From Aureispira sp. CCB-QB1 (lineage in GTDB: Bacteria > Bacteroidota > Bacteroidia > Chitinophagales > Saprospiraceae): DNA of 64,000 nt. A program made the translations under genes and the position numbers. Positions 46,981-56,573 of the stretch are shown one piece after another; position 1 is the first letter of the stretch; every line of letters starts with the position of its first letter. The notes beneath the pieces were generated by a model that did no database searches, had not been told where the DNA came from, and worked only from the letters and a program-made list of their open reading frames with translations. The stretch spans positions 62,001-126,000 of the forward strand of contig NZ_JHBV01000032.1 in NCBI RefSeq assembly GCF_000724545.1, given 5' to 3'.

Positions 46981-47053
46981 TTTGATTATCAGTTTTTTAA
47001 GGAATTAAGTAACAAAAGTGCACTCTGTTGATAATCAAACTGATGCGATTTTT
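46981..47053 (+). ncRNA. Candidate small RNA with long terminal inverted repeat
   Basis: An 18-bp perfect inverted repeat, GCATCAGTTTGATTATCA (46974-46991) and its reverse complement (47029-47046), encloses a 37-nt loop and is followed by ATTTTT (47048-47053). With the promoter-like pair just upstream it would give a transcript of about 70 nt. The left arm overlaps the -7 box by one base and the transcript may start inside that arm, so a simple terminator or operator is also possible. Confidence 0.3.
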
Positions 47054-47071
47054 CCACGAAGTAGTGGTGTT

Positions 47072-47572
47072 TTATTTTATTGTAAATCGAGCAGGCAACG
47101 AATTGGAAAGTAAATTGACTTGATCTCCAATAAACCGAATGCTATAAGTGCCAGGTTGATCTAAGGCATATCGAGGTCTTAAGTCGATGGTGTATAATTG
47201 AACTCCATTGCCTTCAATACTAATTAAATCGCTATCTTCTACCGCACCACTATAAGTTGGGATTTTGCCTACAAAAGGAATTATATTACCTTTTTTGTCT
47301 TTAATTTGAAAACAGTTGTTCCAATTTTGACCATTGGCAGGAGAATTGAGCTTGCAAAACGAAACTATTTCTGAAGTATTATTTTTTATGACAAATCTTA
47401 ACGTAATGGGTTCCCCTAATTGATAACTAGGTTGTGTCATATTTAGACTAATATTTAGTGGAATGGTTCGTTGTGGTGGAATTTCTGTTTTGGGAGCAGT
47501 CGCAACCTGATTGTCGTTTTGACAACTTAATAAAATGCTACAAAAACAAATTGTTAAGATGGTAGTTCTCAT
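47072..47572 (-). CDS. Small lipoprotein with Ig-like fold
   Basis: 166-residue lipoprotein: signal MRTTILTICFCSILLSC with lipobox LLSC17. The mature part is one beta-sandwich (NISLNMTQPSYQLGEPITLRF, VIKNNTSEIVSFCKLNSP, QPGTYSIRFIGDQVNLLSNS), resembling the N-terminal beta domain of deuterolysin-type M35 peptidases or BsuPI-type inhibitors, but without a protease domain. Probably envelope-located. No function can be assigned. Monocistronic, upstream neighbour ruvA is divergent. Confidence 0.75.
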   Translation of the reverse strand: MRTTILTICFCSILLSCQNDNQVATAPKTEIPPQRTIPLNISLNMTQPSYQLGEPITLRFVIKNNTSEIVSFCKLNSPANGQNWNNCFQIKDKKGNIIPFVGKIPTYSGAVEDSDLISIEGNGVQLYTIDLRPRYALDQPGTYSIRFIGDQVNLLSNSLPARFTIK

Positions 47573-47697
47573 ATTTTGAATGATTTAAGTATAGATAAGG
47601 ATGCACTATTTAGTAAAAAGGGTGTGCAAATGTTTTCATTTTGTTAAAAAAACTATTAAGAGTTAAAGGATAAATAATTATTGTACTAGCTTTTTTA

Positions 47698-47705
47698 TAG
47701 TTTTG
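47698..47705 (+). promoter_or_regulatory. Candidate -7 box of ruvA
   Basis: TAGTTTTG fits TAnnTTTG, 60 nt before the ruvA ATG. A TTG lies 14 nt upstream, shorter than the usual spacing. Confidence 0.4.
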
Positions 47706-47764
47706 TGCGTTGATTACATTGTAAACTGTCTCTGTGTGTTAAACACGACGTTAAGATAAATAAT

Positions 47765-48370
47765 ATGATTGCCTACATCAAAGGTAAGTTAACCCAAAAA
47801 AGTCCAACAGATATTATTATTGAAACTGCCAATGGCATTGGATATCATGTGCACATTACACTAAATACTTATAATAAAATAGCAAATCAGAATGAATTAA
47901 AAATCTTAACTCATTTTATTGTAAAAGAAGACAGTCAAACTTTGTACGGTTTTGCAGAAGAGGAAGAAAGGCAGATTTTTGGACTATTAATCTCTGTTTC
48001 GGGGGTAGGTCCTAGCACTGCACGGGTTTTGCTATCGACCTTATCACCAGGAGAAGTAAGATCGGCTATTGTTTCAGAGAATATAGCAGTATTAAAGAGT
48101 GCCAAGGGGATTGGACCCAAAGCAGCTAAGCGTATTATTCTGGAGTTAAAAGATAAGGTTTTGAAAGAAGGAGGGGCACAAAGTGCTGCAATTTCACAAA
48201 CTTTAACAGTTGATAACACTATTCGAGAAGAAGCATTATCAGCATTGGTTGCGTTAGGTTTTAATAAGACATTAGTCCAAAAAGCGCTGAATCGAATATT
48301 GAAAACGACCCCTCATATTCAGGATTCAGGGGAGTTAATTAAACAAGCTTTAGGACAACTTTCTTCCTAG
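47765..48370 (+). CDS. ruvA: Holliday junction branch migration protein RuvA
   Basis: Binds four-way DNA junctions and loads the RuvB motor during recombination repair. N-terminal OB-fold MIAYIKGKLTQKSPTDIIIETANGIGYHVHI; two helix-hairpin-helix motifs, LLISVSGVGPSTARVLL and LKSAKGIGPKAAKRIILELK; C-terminal RuvB-binding domain from about 150 (NTIREEALSALVALGFNKTLVQKAL). Length 201 is typical. The ruvA-sprA order is a conserved arrangement in Bacteroidota as I recall it, here with a 534-bp gap. Confidence 0.96.
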   Translation: MIAYIKGKLTQKSPTDIIIETANGIGYHVHITLNTYNKIANQNELKILTHFIVKEDSQTLYGFAEEEERQIFGLLISVSGVGPSTARVLLSTLSPGEVRSAIVSENIAVLKSAKGIGPKAAKRIILELKDKVLKEGGAQSAAISQTLTVDNTIREEALSALVALGFNKTLVQKALNRILKTTPHIQDSGELIKQALGQLSS

Positions 48371-48904
48371 CCTACTTTAATTTGAGAAAAAAAAAGACCA
48401 AATTAAGTAAATCTAAAAAAAAATAATTTGTTGATTTGCCTAATGTTTTTATTTCGTGTCGATTAAAAGTTGTGAGGAACTTTACTACTTCGCTATTTTT
48501 ATGGATGATGAATCTTAAAAAATATCATTATCAGCACTCAATATCTTATTTTCGATTTTACGAAGCAGAATTACACTAAAAAAAAGAAACACATTACATT
48601 GTTTAACAAAATAGCAGGATATAAGGTTCAATTCTACACAATTATAATTTTCTAGATTAAATTTTTCGACCATTTTTGAAAAATGAATAGACAAAGCAAG
48701 CATTTGACTACTAAAATAGGATATATCTATTGTTAGCTAGAAAATCTTTGTCTTAGAAATAAGAGAATCAGCGAAAATTAAATATTTTTGGAGTCATTTT
48801 GTTAAAGTCCACTCTTTTTCAGAGCATTACCAATGCCCTAAAAATGGACCTAGATGAGGCGAGTCTACAAAAGACCGTTCGTCTTAATAACCAAGCAGTT
48901 TTTT
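48371..48904. other. 534-bp region between ruvA and sprA
   Basis: No gene. A TATTTTTG box at 48783-48790 is a weak promoter candidate for sprA in very AT-rich sequence. No terminator was found after ruvA, so read-through into sprA is possible. Confidence 0.5.
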
Positions 48905-51900
48905 ATGAATTTCAAGACACTGAATTTGTGCTTTTGGGTAGTATGTACCTATACAGTAGCAGGATGGAGTACAGACTATAACACTCTCAATTATTTAGAG
49001 GAAGATTTTTGGGCTTCGCCAACCTTTTTTATGCCAGACACCTTGCCTCCAATACAGGATAGACCAGAGGTAGATGTATCGAACAAACAAAATCCGTTTG
49101 ATTTAAAGGATCCCAAAGTAATCGAAAAAAATGTAGAGTATGATGCAGAAAGTAATCTGTATATCATTACTGAAACGATCAACGGATCTTACTATCGATC
49201 TCCAATGTACTTAACTCCCGATGAATACTTTAAGTGGAGGGCAGAACAGGAGGACAAAGCCTATTTTAAGGAGTTGTCTCAAATGAATAAAGTAGGAAAA
49301 GTTGGAGGTGATCCTGTTGCGCCTTATCAAGATCGAATTAGCAATAGCTTGGTTGAGCGTCTGTTTTGTGGTTCAACAATTGATGTTCGACCTCAAGGTA
49401 ATATAGGTTTGACATTTGGTTTTGATTATCAAAGAATCGCAAATCCTATCTTGACTGAACAACAGCAACAACAAGGTGGTTTTGATTTTGATATGAATAT
49501 TCAGCTGAGTGTGGTCGGTAAGATTGGGCAAAAACTAAAGCTGTCTTTTAACTATAACACACAAGCTACCTTTGATTTTGATCGCCAAATTAAAGTAGAA
49601 TATTTGAGTGATACAGAATGTTCAGAAGATGACATTATCAAAAAAATAGAAGCAGGTAACGTTAGTTTTCCATTGCGTTCTTCTCTTATACAGGGGCGCC
49701 AAAATTTATTTGGCTTTCGCACAGATTTGCAATTTGGTCGTTTAAAAATGTCTTTGGTTGCTTCTCAAAGTCAAACCAAACGAAAAGAAATTCAAATCAA
49801 AGGTGGTTCTCAATTGCAAGATTTTGAGGTAACAGCAGATAATTATGATGAAAATCGACATTTCTTCCTTTCTCATTACAACCGTGCTACTTACGAAGAG
49901 AATTTAACGACGCTACCTCAGATCAATACGCTGTTTAATATTACCAAAATAGAAGTATGGGTAACCAATGATCGAAATGTAACCGAAGGCGTTCGAGATG
50001 TCGTGGCTTATGCAGATTTGGGAGAAACGGATCCTAGCAAAATGGTTAGTGGCAACCAATACAATCCTTCGACCGCATCTGAACAAGGGATTGATTTAAG
50101 AAACAATCGTCTACCAGATAATGATGCCAATGATTTATATAAAGAGTTGTTGGCTAGTGAAAATGGGACTCCTTCGGGGAACGCTCGTGGGCTTCAAACA
50201 TCTATTAGTGCTTTACAAGGTGCCCCGTTTAATATGAGTGATGCAGAAGACTTTGTGAAAATCAGAGCCCGTAAATTGTCGCCCTCAGAGTTTACCTATG
50301 ATCCTAAACTTGGGTTCGTATCTGTCAATGTGTCGATCAAGCCAACAGATGTAGTCGCAGTGGCTTATCAATATACTTATAATGGTCAGATATACCAAGT
50401 GGGGGAGTTTGCACAAGATTTGCCTTTGAATGCTGACACTTTGAATGTAATGCATTTAAAATTATTAAAGGGAGTTAGAACAAGAGTTGATTTGCCAATT
50501 TGGGACTTAATGATGAAAAACATTTATTCCTTAGGAGCCTATCAAATTAATCAAGAAGACTTTATGCTGGATGTCTTTTATCAAGACCCAGGAGGAGGAG
50601 AGAAGCGATTTTTGCCAGAGGGACCACCAGAAGGAAAGCCCTTGATTACGATGTTGAACTTAGATAATCTGAACAGAGCAAGAGACCCTATTCCTGATGG
50701 ACAGTTTGACTATATCCCAGGGACAACGATTTTGCCTAGAAACGGACGTGTCATTTTTCCAGTTTTAGAGCCTTTTGGAAGTTCGTTGGCTGGAGAGTTT
50801 TATCGAACACCTGGTGATCCTGCAAGTTTACATCCTATTTCTCAAAAATATCTATACAACCAGCTCTACGATTCTACAATTACAAGAGCAAGAGAATTTC
50901 CAGAGTTTAATCGATACATTATACGAGGTCGTTACAAGTCTAGTGTTTCTTCTGAAATTTCCTTGGGAGGATTTAATATTCCGAAAGGGTCGGTAGTGGT
51001 AACAGCGGGTGGACGTACATTGACAGAAGGTACGGATTATACGATTGATTATAATTTGGGAAGAATTAAAATTTTGAATGAGGCTTATTTGAATTCTGGA
51101 CAGCCAGTTCGAGTTGCTTTTGAGGACAATGCTACCTTTGGGTTTAATCAACAAGGCTTTTTTGGAGCAAGGTTTGATTACTTTGTGAATAAAGATCTGA
51201 ATATTGGAGCTACCTTTTTGCACTTAAACGAACGCCCCTTTACACAGAAGGTAAATTATGGGGATGACCCTATTTCGAATAGTATTTATGGATTTGACGT
51301 ACAATATAGCAGCGAAGCACCTTGGTTAACTCGTTTGATAGATAAAATACCATTGATTAGCACCAAGGCAATGTCAAATATTTCGTTTTCAGCAGAATTT
51401 GCACATTTAATTCCTGGTTCTCCAGATATTATCAATCAAGCTAATGACGAAGGAGGAGTTGTTTTTATTGATGATTTTGAGGGATCAACGAGCAATTTTA
51501 ATTTGTCTATTCCAAGTTTAAATTGGGTGTTGGCAAGTACGCCAAGAAGTGACCTTTCTAATCCTTTGTTCCCAGAAGCAAGTTTGTCAAATGATTTGGA
51601 ATACAATAAAAACAGAGCAAGAATAGCATGGTATAACTTGGAACCTGCTTTAAATTTCACCTCTGGTTCTAAGAGTATTTATACACGTGAAATTCAACAA
51701 CAAGAGGTTTTTCAAAATGTTCAAAATACAGGTTTAACCTATACTGGACTACGTACATTTGATTTGTCTTATAGACCGAAGGAACGTGGACCTTATAACT
51801 TTGATACGACAAACATAGATCCAGCTACAGGAGAATTTACCAACCCTGCTGATCGTTGGGGAGGTGTTATGCGTAGTTTGACAAATACTGATTTTGAGGC

Positions 51901-54900
51901 TTCTAATATTGAGTTTGTCGAAATGTGGGTCATGAGTCCTTTTAAAGAAGGTTATGGTGGTAATGGTGGAGACTTGTATATTGAGTTGGGAGATGTTTCG
52001 GAAGATATCTTAAAAGATTCTCGATTGTTCTTTGAGAATGGGATACCAGCCGCCAATTCTAATACTAGTACAGATGAAACTGTCTGGTCAAGAATTCCAA
52101 GAACACAAGCTGTTACACGTGCTTTTGACAATGATCCTGCTATTAGAGACCAACAAGATATTGGTTTGGATGGCTTTGATGATGAAGGAGAACGTCAGCA
52201 TTATGCTTCTTATCTAAGTGCCATGCAACGAATTGTTGCACCAGGTATTTTCCAAGGCATTCAAGATGACCCAGCAGGAGATAACTTCCGTTTTTATAGA
52301 GATGCCTTTTATGATGATCCTGCCAACATTCCTTCAGGAAACTTAGAAGATCCAACTTTGTATCGTTATATTAAATATAACAACCCACAGGGTAACTCTT
52401 CTAATGATCAGAGTACCAATAATCAGGCTATTTCAACTTCTACCAACATTCCAGATACAGAGGATTTAAACAAAGACAATACGCTAAACGAGCAAGAGTC
52501 CTACTATCGTTATCATATTCCAATTCGCAGAGAAAATGGTGATGAGATGGCATTTACTCAGTATACCATTGATTCTGTTCGTATGAACTATGATGGCCCT
52601 AATGGACCAGAGACAGTATATTGGTATCAGTTGAAAATCCCTGTGGATAAATTTACCAGTCGTGTCGGAGGAATTTCTGATTTCCGTGCCATTCGATTTA
52701 TGAGAATGTATATGACAGGGTTTGAAGAAAAAACGACGTTGCGTATGGCTCGTCTAGATTTGATTCGCAATCAATGGAGACGTTATATCAGAGATTTGAC
52801 CTTGCCAGGTTTGATTATTCCTCCAGAAGATCCAAGTAACACAACATTTGATGTATTTGCAGTAAATATTGAAGAAAATGGTTCTAAAATTCCATTTAAT
52901 TATGTGTTGCCTCCTGGTGTGTCTCGTGAACAAGTGATTGGTTCTGTTACCAATGCACAACAAAATGAACAATCGCAAGCGTTGAGAGTTTGTAACCTAG
53001 AAGATGGAGATGCTAGAGGAATTTATAAAATCGTAGACTTGGATATGCGGGTTTATGAACGTTTAAAAATGTATGTTCATGCAGAAAATTTGAGAGGAGA
53101 GCAAGAAAATGATCCTGGAGACATGACCATGTTTATGCGAATAGGAAGTGATTTTGAAAATAACTACTATGAGTATGAAATTCCTTTGACAATGTCAGAC
53201 GAAAGTGGAGGAATCAAAGACGATCAAAATATTTGGTTGGAAGAAAATCAATTTGATTTCCCTCTCGAATTACTACGTCAAGTAAAAGTCGATAGAGAAG
53301 TGAAAGGAATTGCCTTGAGTGATTTGTATGAGTCATTTGATGGAAATAATATTATTAGAGTAAAAGGTAACCCAACACTTGGGCAAGTAAAAGGGGTAAT
53401 GGTTGGGGTACGCAACCGCAAAGACGATGGTTTGGCACGTTGTGCAGAGATTTGGATTAATGAGTTGCGTTTGACTGGTTTTGACGAGCGAGGTGGATTT
53501 GCTGGTTTGGCGAGATTGGATGTTCAACTAGCCGATTTTGGACAATTGACGGCATCGGGAAGTTACCAATCCATTGGTTTTGGAAATATCGACCAAAGTG
53601 TCGGAGAGCGTAGTCGTGAGGAGTTGATACAATACGATATTTCAGGTTCTTTGAAATTGGACAAGTTCTTTCCCGAAAAATGGAAATTAAGCATTCCTTT
53701 TTATGCGCAGTATTCTCAAGAGATTAGTACGCCAGAGTTTGATCCATATCAACTGGATGTTCCTTTAGAACAACGTTTGGCTTCTATTTCTGATTTGAGA
53801 AGACGAGATTCTATTCGACAAGCAGCGAGAACCATACGAACGATTTCTAGTTTTAACTTTACAAATGTTCGAAAGGGAAGAACGTCTAAATTTGTCCCAT
53901 TACCAACAGATATTTCTAATTTCTCCTTTACGTATGCACAATCGAGTAATATTTTCCGCTCACCAATAATTGAACGAGAAGAACGGACGGAGCATAGAGG
54001 AGTTTTGGATTATAATTACTCTCCTGGAGTTAAACCTATTTATCCATTTAAAAAGGCGATTAATAAAATAAAAAATAAAAATGCTGTAAAATGGTTGGGA
54101 CTCATTCGAGAAATTAACATTAATCCATTGCCTAATGCCATTGGTTTTAGAAATGAATTGAAGCGTAATTTTGGGGAAACAACGTATCGATTTACAGATG
54201 CAACTACTAGTACTTATTACGATAAGAAGTTTATTTGGGATAGAGCTTATAATTTGCAATGGAATATCTTTAAGTCCTTGCGTTTGAATTACACGGCTAC
54301 GAATAACGCAATTATTGATGAACCAGAAGGTAGAATTGATGAGCAAGTAGAAAGGGATGTTTTGTGGAACAATATCAAACGTTTTGGTCGAACTAAGAAC
54401 TACCAACATAATGTCAGTGCTAGCTATACGTTGCCTCTAAAATATATACCTGCACTCGACTGGGTAACTGTTAAAGGACAGTATTCAGCAACCTATAGTT
54501 GGACTGCTGCCACCTTGGGCTTGGATAGCTTAGGAAATGTTATTCAAAACTCTCAAAAACGTCAAGTTACAGGAGATTTCCAATTTAAGAAATTGTATGA
54601 CAAGTGGAATTATCTGAAAAAGATAGGAACTCCAAAACGTCCTTCTGCTGGTGGTAAAGGCAAAGAGAAGAAACCAGAAAAAATTAAATTACCTGAAAAG
54701 AAAAAATATCCACCTCTAAGAGAGATTGAAGATCCTGAGAAGCGTGCAGAGGAAAAGGAAAAACGAAAAATGGAACGCAAGGCTTGGCGAGAAGAAGTCA
54801 AGAAAATTAGAGAAAAAAGGCAGCCTAGTGGTGCAGAGCGTGCTCTAATTCGTCCATTAATGTTGTTGCAACGAGCGAGGGTGACTTACAATGAAAACTT

Positions 54901-56308
54901 TACGACAGTGCTTCCTGGTTTTATGGGAACCTCCAAATATGTTGGTCAAGACTATACGGGAACGAATACCAACCCAGGTCCACGACCAGGATGGGACTTT
55001 ATTGCGGGGTGGCAGCCAGATCGTACTTGGTTGGACAAAGCCGCAGAGAGTGGCTGGATTTCAACAAGTATTTATCAAAATCAACCTTTGATACAGACGC
55101 ATACTCAAACTTATTCAGCAAAAGTCACTTTGGAACCCATTCAAGGATTGAAAATTGATGTTGATTTGGATAAGACGATTACAGAGAACTATCAAGAGTT
55201 GTTCAAGGTCGAAGATCAGTTTAGCAATGACGAATTTTCTCATTTGAATGGTATGTTGAGTGGTACTGTAAAAATGACCTACTTGCCTTTAGCTACTTTC
55301 TTTGATAAGGAGGGAACCAAAGGAACGAACTCTTCGGTCAACTTTGAAACCTTTGAGAGCAATCGAATTATTATTTCTCAACGGAAAGGGACAGGAACGC
55401 ATGATGACACAGAAACCAATCCTGGCTTTACAGAAGGATATGGTCGTTATCAACAAGATGTTTTGATTCCTGCTTTCTTGGCGGCTTATACGGGGCGCGA
55501 TGCTAATAATATAGAGTTAGGAGATATCCGTAATACGATGCCTCTGCCAAACTGGAAATTGACCTATAATGGTTTGTCAAAAATGCCTGGCTTAGATAAA
55601 ATTTTCTCTAGTTTTAGCTTAACTCATGGCTACAAATCAACCTTAACAGTCAATCAATTTGTTACGGATTTGGATTTTGCGTCTACGTTGGCACCAACAG
55701 GTACCAATGGAAAAGATGTTAATAGTCAAAACTATTATTCTAGCTTTGAAATCCCTAATTTGGTGATTTCTGAATCATTCAATCCTTTGATTGGGGTAGA
55801 CATGCGTTTCAAAAATGATTTGTCTTTAAATTTCCAATATAAAACAAGTAGAAATTTGTCTATGAGTTTTATTGACTATCAATTGAGTGAACAAAATACA
55901 ACTGATGTAACGGTTGGTTTTGGATGGAAATTCAAAAACTTTAAACCAATTGAGTTCTTTAAGAATAAGAAAAAGAAAGAAAAGGAAAAAGAAAAAATCA
56001 AGTTGGGGGAAATGGATTTCAATTTTGATTTTGGAAAAACCATTGCTAAAGATGAGTTGAACTTGAAATGTGATGTTTCTTTCCGTGATGACAAAACGGT
56101 CAATCATATCTTAGATCAAGATCAATCGGTTGCTACGCGAGGAATGCAAACGATTCGTATTTCACCATCGTTGGAATGGATTCCAAATAATCGCTTGACA
56201 TTCCGTCTGTTCTTTGATTATACGCAAACGATACCAGCTGTATCAACGTCTTTCCCTATTACTAGTTTGAAAGGTGGTTTGACGATCCGCTTCTCATTGT
56301 CACAATAA
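48905..56308 (+). CDS. sprA: T9SS outer-membrane translocon SprA (Sov)
   Basis: The largest gene here: a 2467-residue beta-barrel forming the outer-membrane pore of the type IX secretion system, needed for gliding adhesin and cargo export. The ATG at 48905 gives a signal peptide (MNFKTLNLCFWVVCTYTVAG); the frame is open 17 codons further to 48854 but that adds no family sequence. Recognisable SprA segments: STIDVRPQGNIGLTFGFDYQ, TPDEYFKWRAEQ, GQKLKLSFNYNTQATFDFD, GVVFIDDFEGSTSNF, and the C-terminal strand GGLTIRFSLSQ. Two lysine-rich stretches stand out, about residues 1910-1975 (GGKGKEKKPEKIKLPEKKKY) and 2350-2368 (NKKKKEKEKEKIKLG), likely periplasmic loops. The gene ends in a strong terminator. 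PorV and other partners are not nearby. Confidence 0.96.
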   Translation: MNFKTLNLCFWVVCTYTVAGWSTDYNTLNYLEEDFWASPTFFMPDTLPPIQDRPEVDVSNKQNPFDLKDPKVIEKNVEYDAESNLYIITETINGSYYRSPMYLTPDEYFKWRAEQEDKAYFKELSQMNKVGKVGGDPVAPYQDRISNSLVERLFCGSTIDVRPQGNIGLTFGFDYQRIANPILTEQQQQQGGFDFDMNIQLSVVGKIGQKLKLSFNYNTQATFDFDRQIKVEYLSDTECSEDDIIKKIEAGNVSFPLRSSLIQGRQNLFGFRTDLQFGRLKMSLVASQSQTKRKEIQIKGGSQLQDFEVTADNYDENRHFFLSHYNRATYEENLTTLPQINTLFNITKIEVWVTNDRNVTEGVRDVVAYADLGETDPSKMVSGNQYNPSTASEQGIDLRNNRLPDNDANDLYKELLASENGTPSGNARGLQTSISALQGAPFNMSDAEDFVKIRARKLSPSEFTYDPKLGFVSVNVSIKPTDVVAVAYQYTYNGQIYQVGEFAQDLPLNADTLNVMHLKLLKGVRTRVDLPIWDLMMKNIYSLGAYQINQEDFMLDVFYQDPGGGEKRFLPEGPPEGKPLITMLNLDNLNRARDPIPDGQFDYIPGTTILPRNGRVIFPVLEPFGSSLAGEFYRTPGDPASLHPISQKYLYNQLYDSTITRAREFPEFNRYIIRGRYKSSVSSEISLGGFNIPKGSVVVTAGGRTLTEGTDYTIDYNLGRIKILNEAYLNSGQPVRVAFEDNATFGFNQQGFFGARFDYFVNKDLNIGATFLHLNERPFTQKVNYGDDPISNSIYGFDVQYSSEAPWLTRLIDKIPLISTKAMSNISFSAEFAHLIPGSPDIINQANDEGGVVFIDDFEGSTSNFNLSIPSLNWVLASTPRSDLSNPLFPEASLSNDLEYNKNRARIAWYNLEPALNFTSGSKSIYTREIQQQEVFQNVQNTGLTYTGLRTFDLSYRPKERGPYNFDTTNIDPATGEFTNPADRWGGVMRSLTNTDFEASNIEFVEMWVMSPFKEGYGGNGGDLYIELGDVSEDILKDSRLFFENGIPAANSNTSTDETVWSRIPRTQAVTRAFDNDPAIRDQQDIGLDGFDDEGERQHYASYLSAMQRIVAPGIFQGIQDDPAGDNFRFYRDAFYDDPANIPSGNLEDPTLYRYIKYNNPQGNSSNDQSTNNQAISTSTNIPDTEDLNKDNTLNEQESYYRYHIPIRRENGDEMAFTQYTIDSVRMNYDGPNGPETVYWYQLKIPVDKFTSRVGGISDFRAIRFMRMYMTGFEEKTTLRMARLDLIRNQWRRYIRDLTLPGLIIPPEDPSNTTFDVFAVNIEENGSKIPFNYVLPPGVSREQVIGSVTNAQQNEQSQALRVCNLEDGDARGIYKIVDLDMRVYERLKMYVHAENLRGEQENDPGDMTMFMRIGSDFENNYYEYEIPLTMSDESGGIKDDQNIWLEENQFDFPLELLRQVKVDREVKGIALSDLYESFDGNNIIRVKGNPTLGQVKGVMVGVRNRKDDGLARCAEIWINELRLTGFDERGGFAGLARLDVQLADFGQLTASGSYQSIGFGNIDQSVGERSREELIQYDISGSLKLDKFFPEKWKLSIPFYAQYSQEISTPEFDPYQLDVPLEQRLASISDLRRRDSIRQAARTIRTISSFNFTNVRKGRTSKFVPLPTDISNFSFTYAQSSNIFRSPIIEREERTEHRGVLDYNYSPGVKPIYPFKKAINKIKNKNAVKWLGLIREININPLPNAIGFRNELKRNFGETTYRFTDATTSTYYDKKFIWDRAYNLQWNIFKSLRLNYTATNNAIIDEPEGRIDEQVERDVLWNNIKRFGRTKNYQHNVSASYTLPLKYIPALDWVTVKGQYSATYSWTAATLGLDSLGNVIQNSQKRQVTGDFQFKKLYDKWNYLKKIGTPKRPSAGGKGKEKKPEKIKLPEKKKYPPLREIEDPEKRAEEKEKRKMERKAWREEVKKIREKRQPSGAERALIRPLMLLQRARVTYNENFTTVLPGFMGTSKYVGQDYTGTNTNPGPRPGWDFIAGWQPDRTWLDKAAESGWISTSIYQNQPLIQTHTQTYSAKVTLEPIQGLKIDVDLDKTITENYQELFKVEDQFSNDEFSHLNGMLSGTVKMTYLPLATFFDKEGTKGTNSSVNFETFESNRIIISQRKGTGTHDDTETNPGFTEGYGRYQQDVLIPAFLAAYTGRDANNIELGDIRNTMPLPNWKLTYNGLSKMPGLDKIFSSFSLTHGYKSTLTVNQFVTDLDFASTLAPTGTNGKDVNSQNYYSSFEIPNLVISESFNPLIGVDMRFKNDLSLNFQYKTSRNLSMSFIDYQLSEQNTTDVTVGFGWKFKNFKPIEFFKNKKKKEKEKEKIKLGEMDFNFDFGKTIAKDELNLKCDVSFRDDKTVNHILDQDQSVATRGMQTIRISPSLEWIPNNRLTFRLFFDYTQTIPAVSTSFPITSLKGGLTIRFSLSQ

Positions 56309-56336
56309 ATAGAATTTAATCTACCAATAGAATGAA

Positions 56337-56368
56337 GAGCTTGCTTTTTAGCAGGCTCTTTTTTTTTG
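56337..56368 (+). terminator. Rho-independent terminator of sprA
   Basis: AGAGCTTGCT (56337-56346) pairs with AGCAGGCTCT (56351-56360) with one G-U, 4-nt loop and an 11-base T run (56358-56368), 28 bp past the stop. Confidence 0.93.
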
Positions 56369-56573
56369 TTGGATTAGAGATGGGCGTTTTTATTGCGGCG
56401 TGTTATAAGGGTAGTATTAAAAGGTATAGAGGAAACCAGAATAGGCGACAAAAGCTAAAACTATTGGGCTAAACCACGCAGTAGCAGGGTAGCTAACTAC
56501 TATGCTTAAATATAATTTCGGTTAAGATAAGAATAGCGACCAATTGTAAAAAGAAACTTAGTAGTAGTCACCC

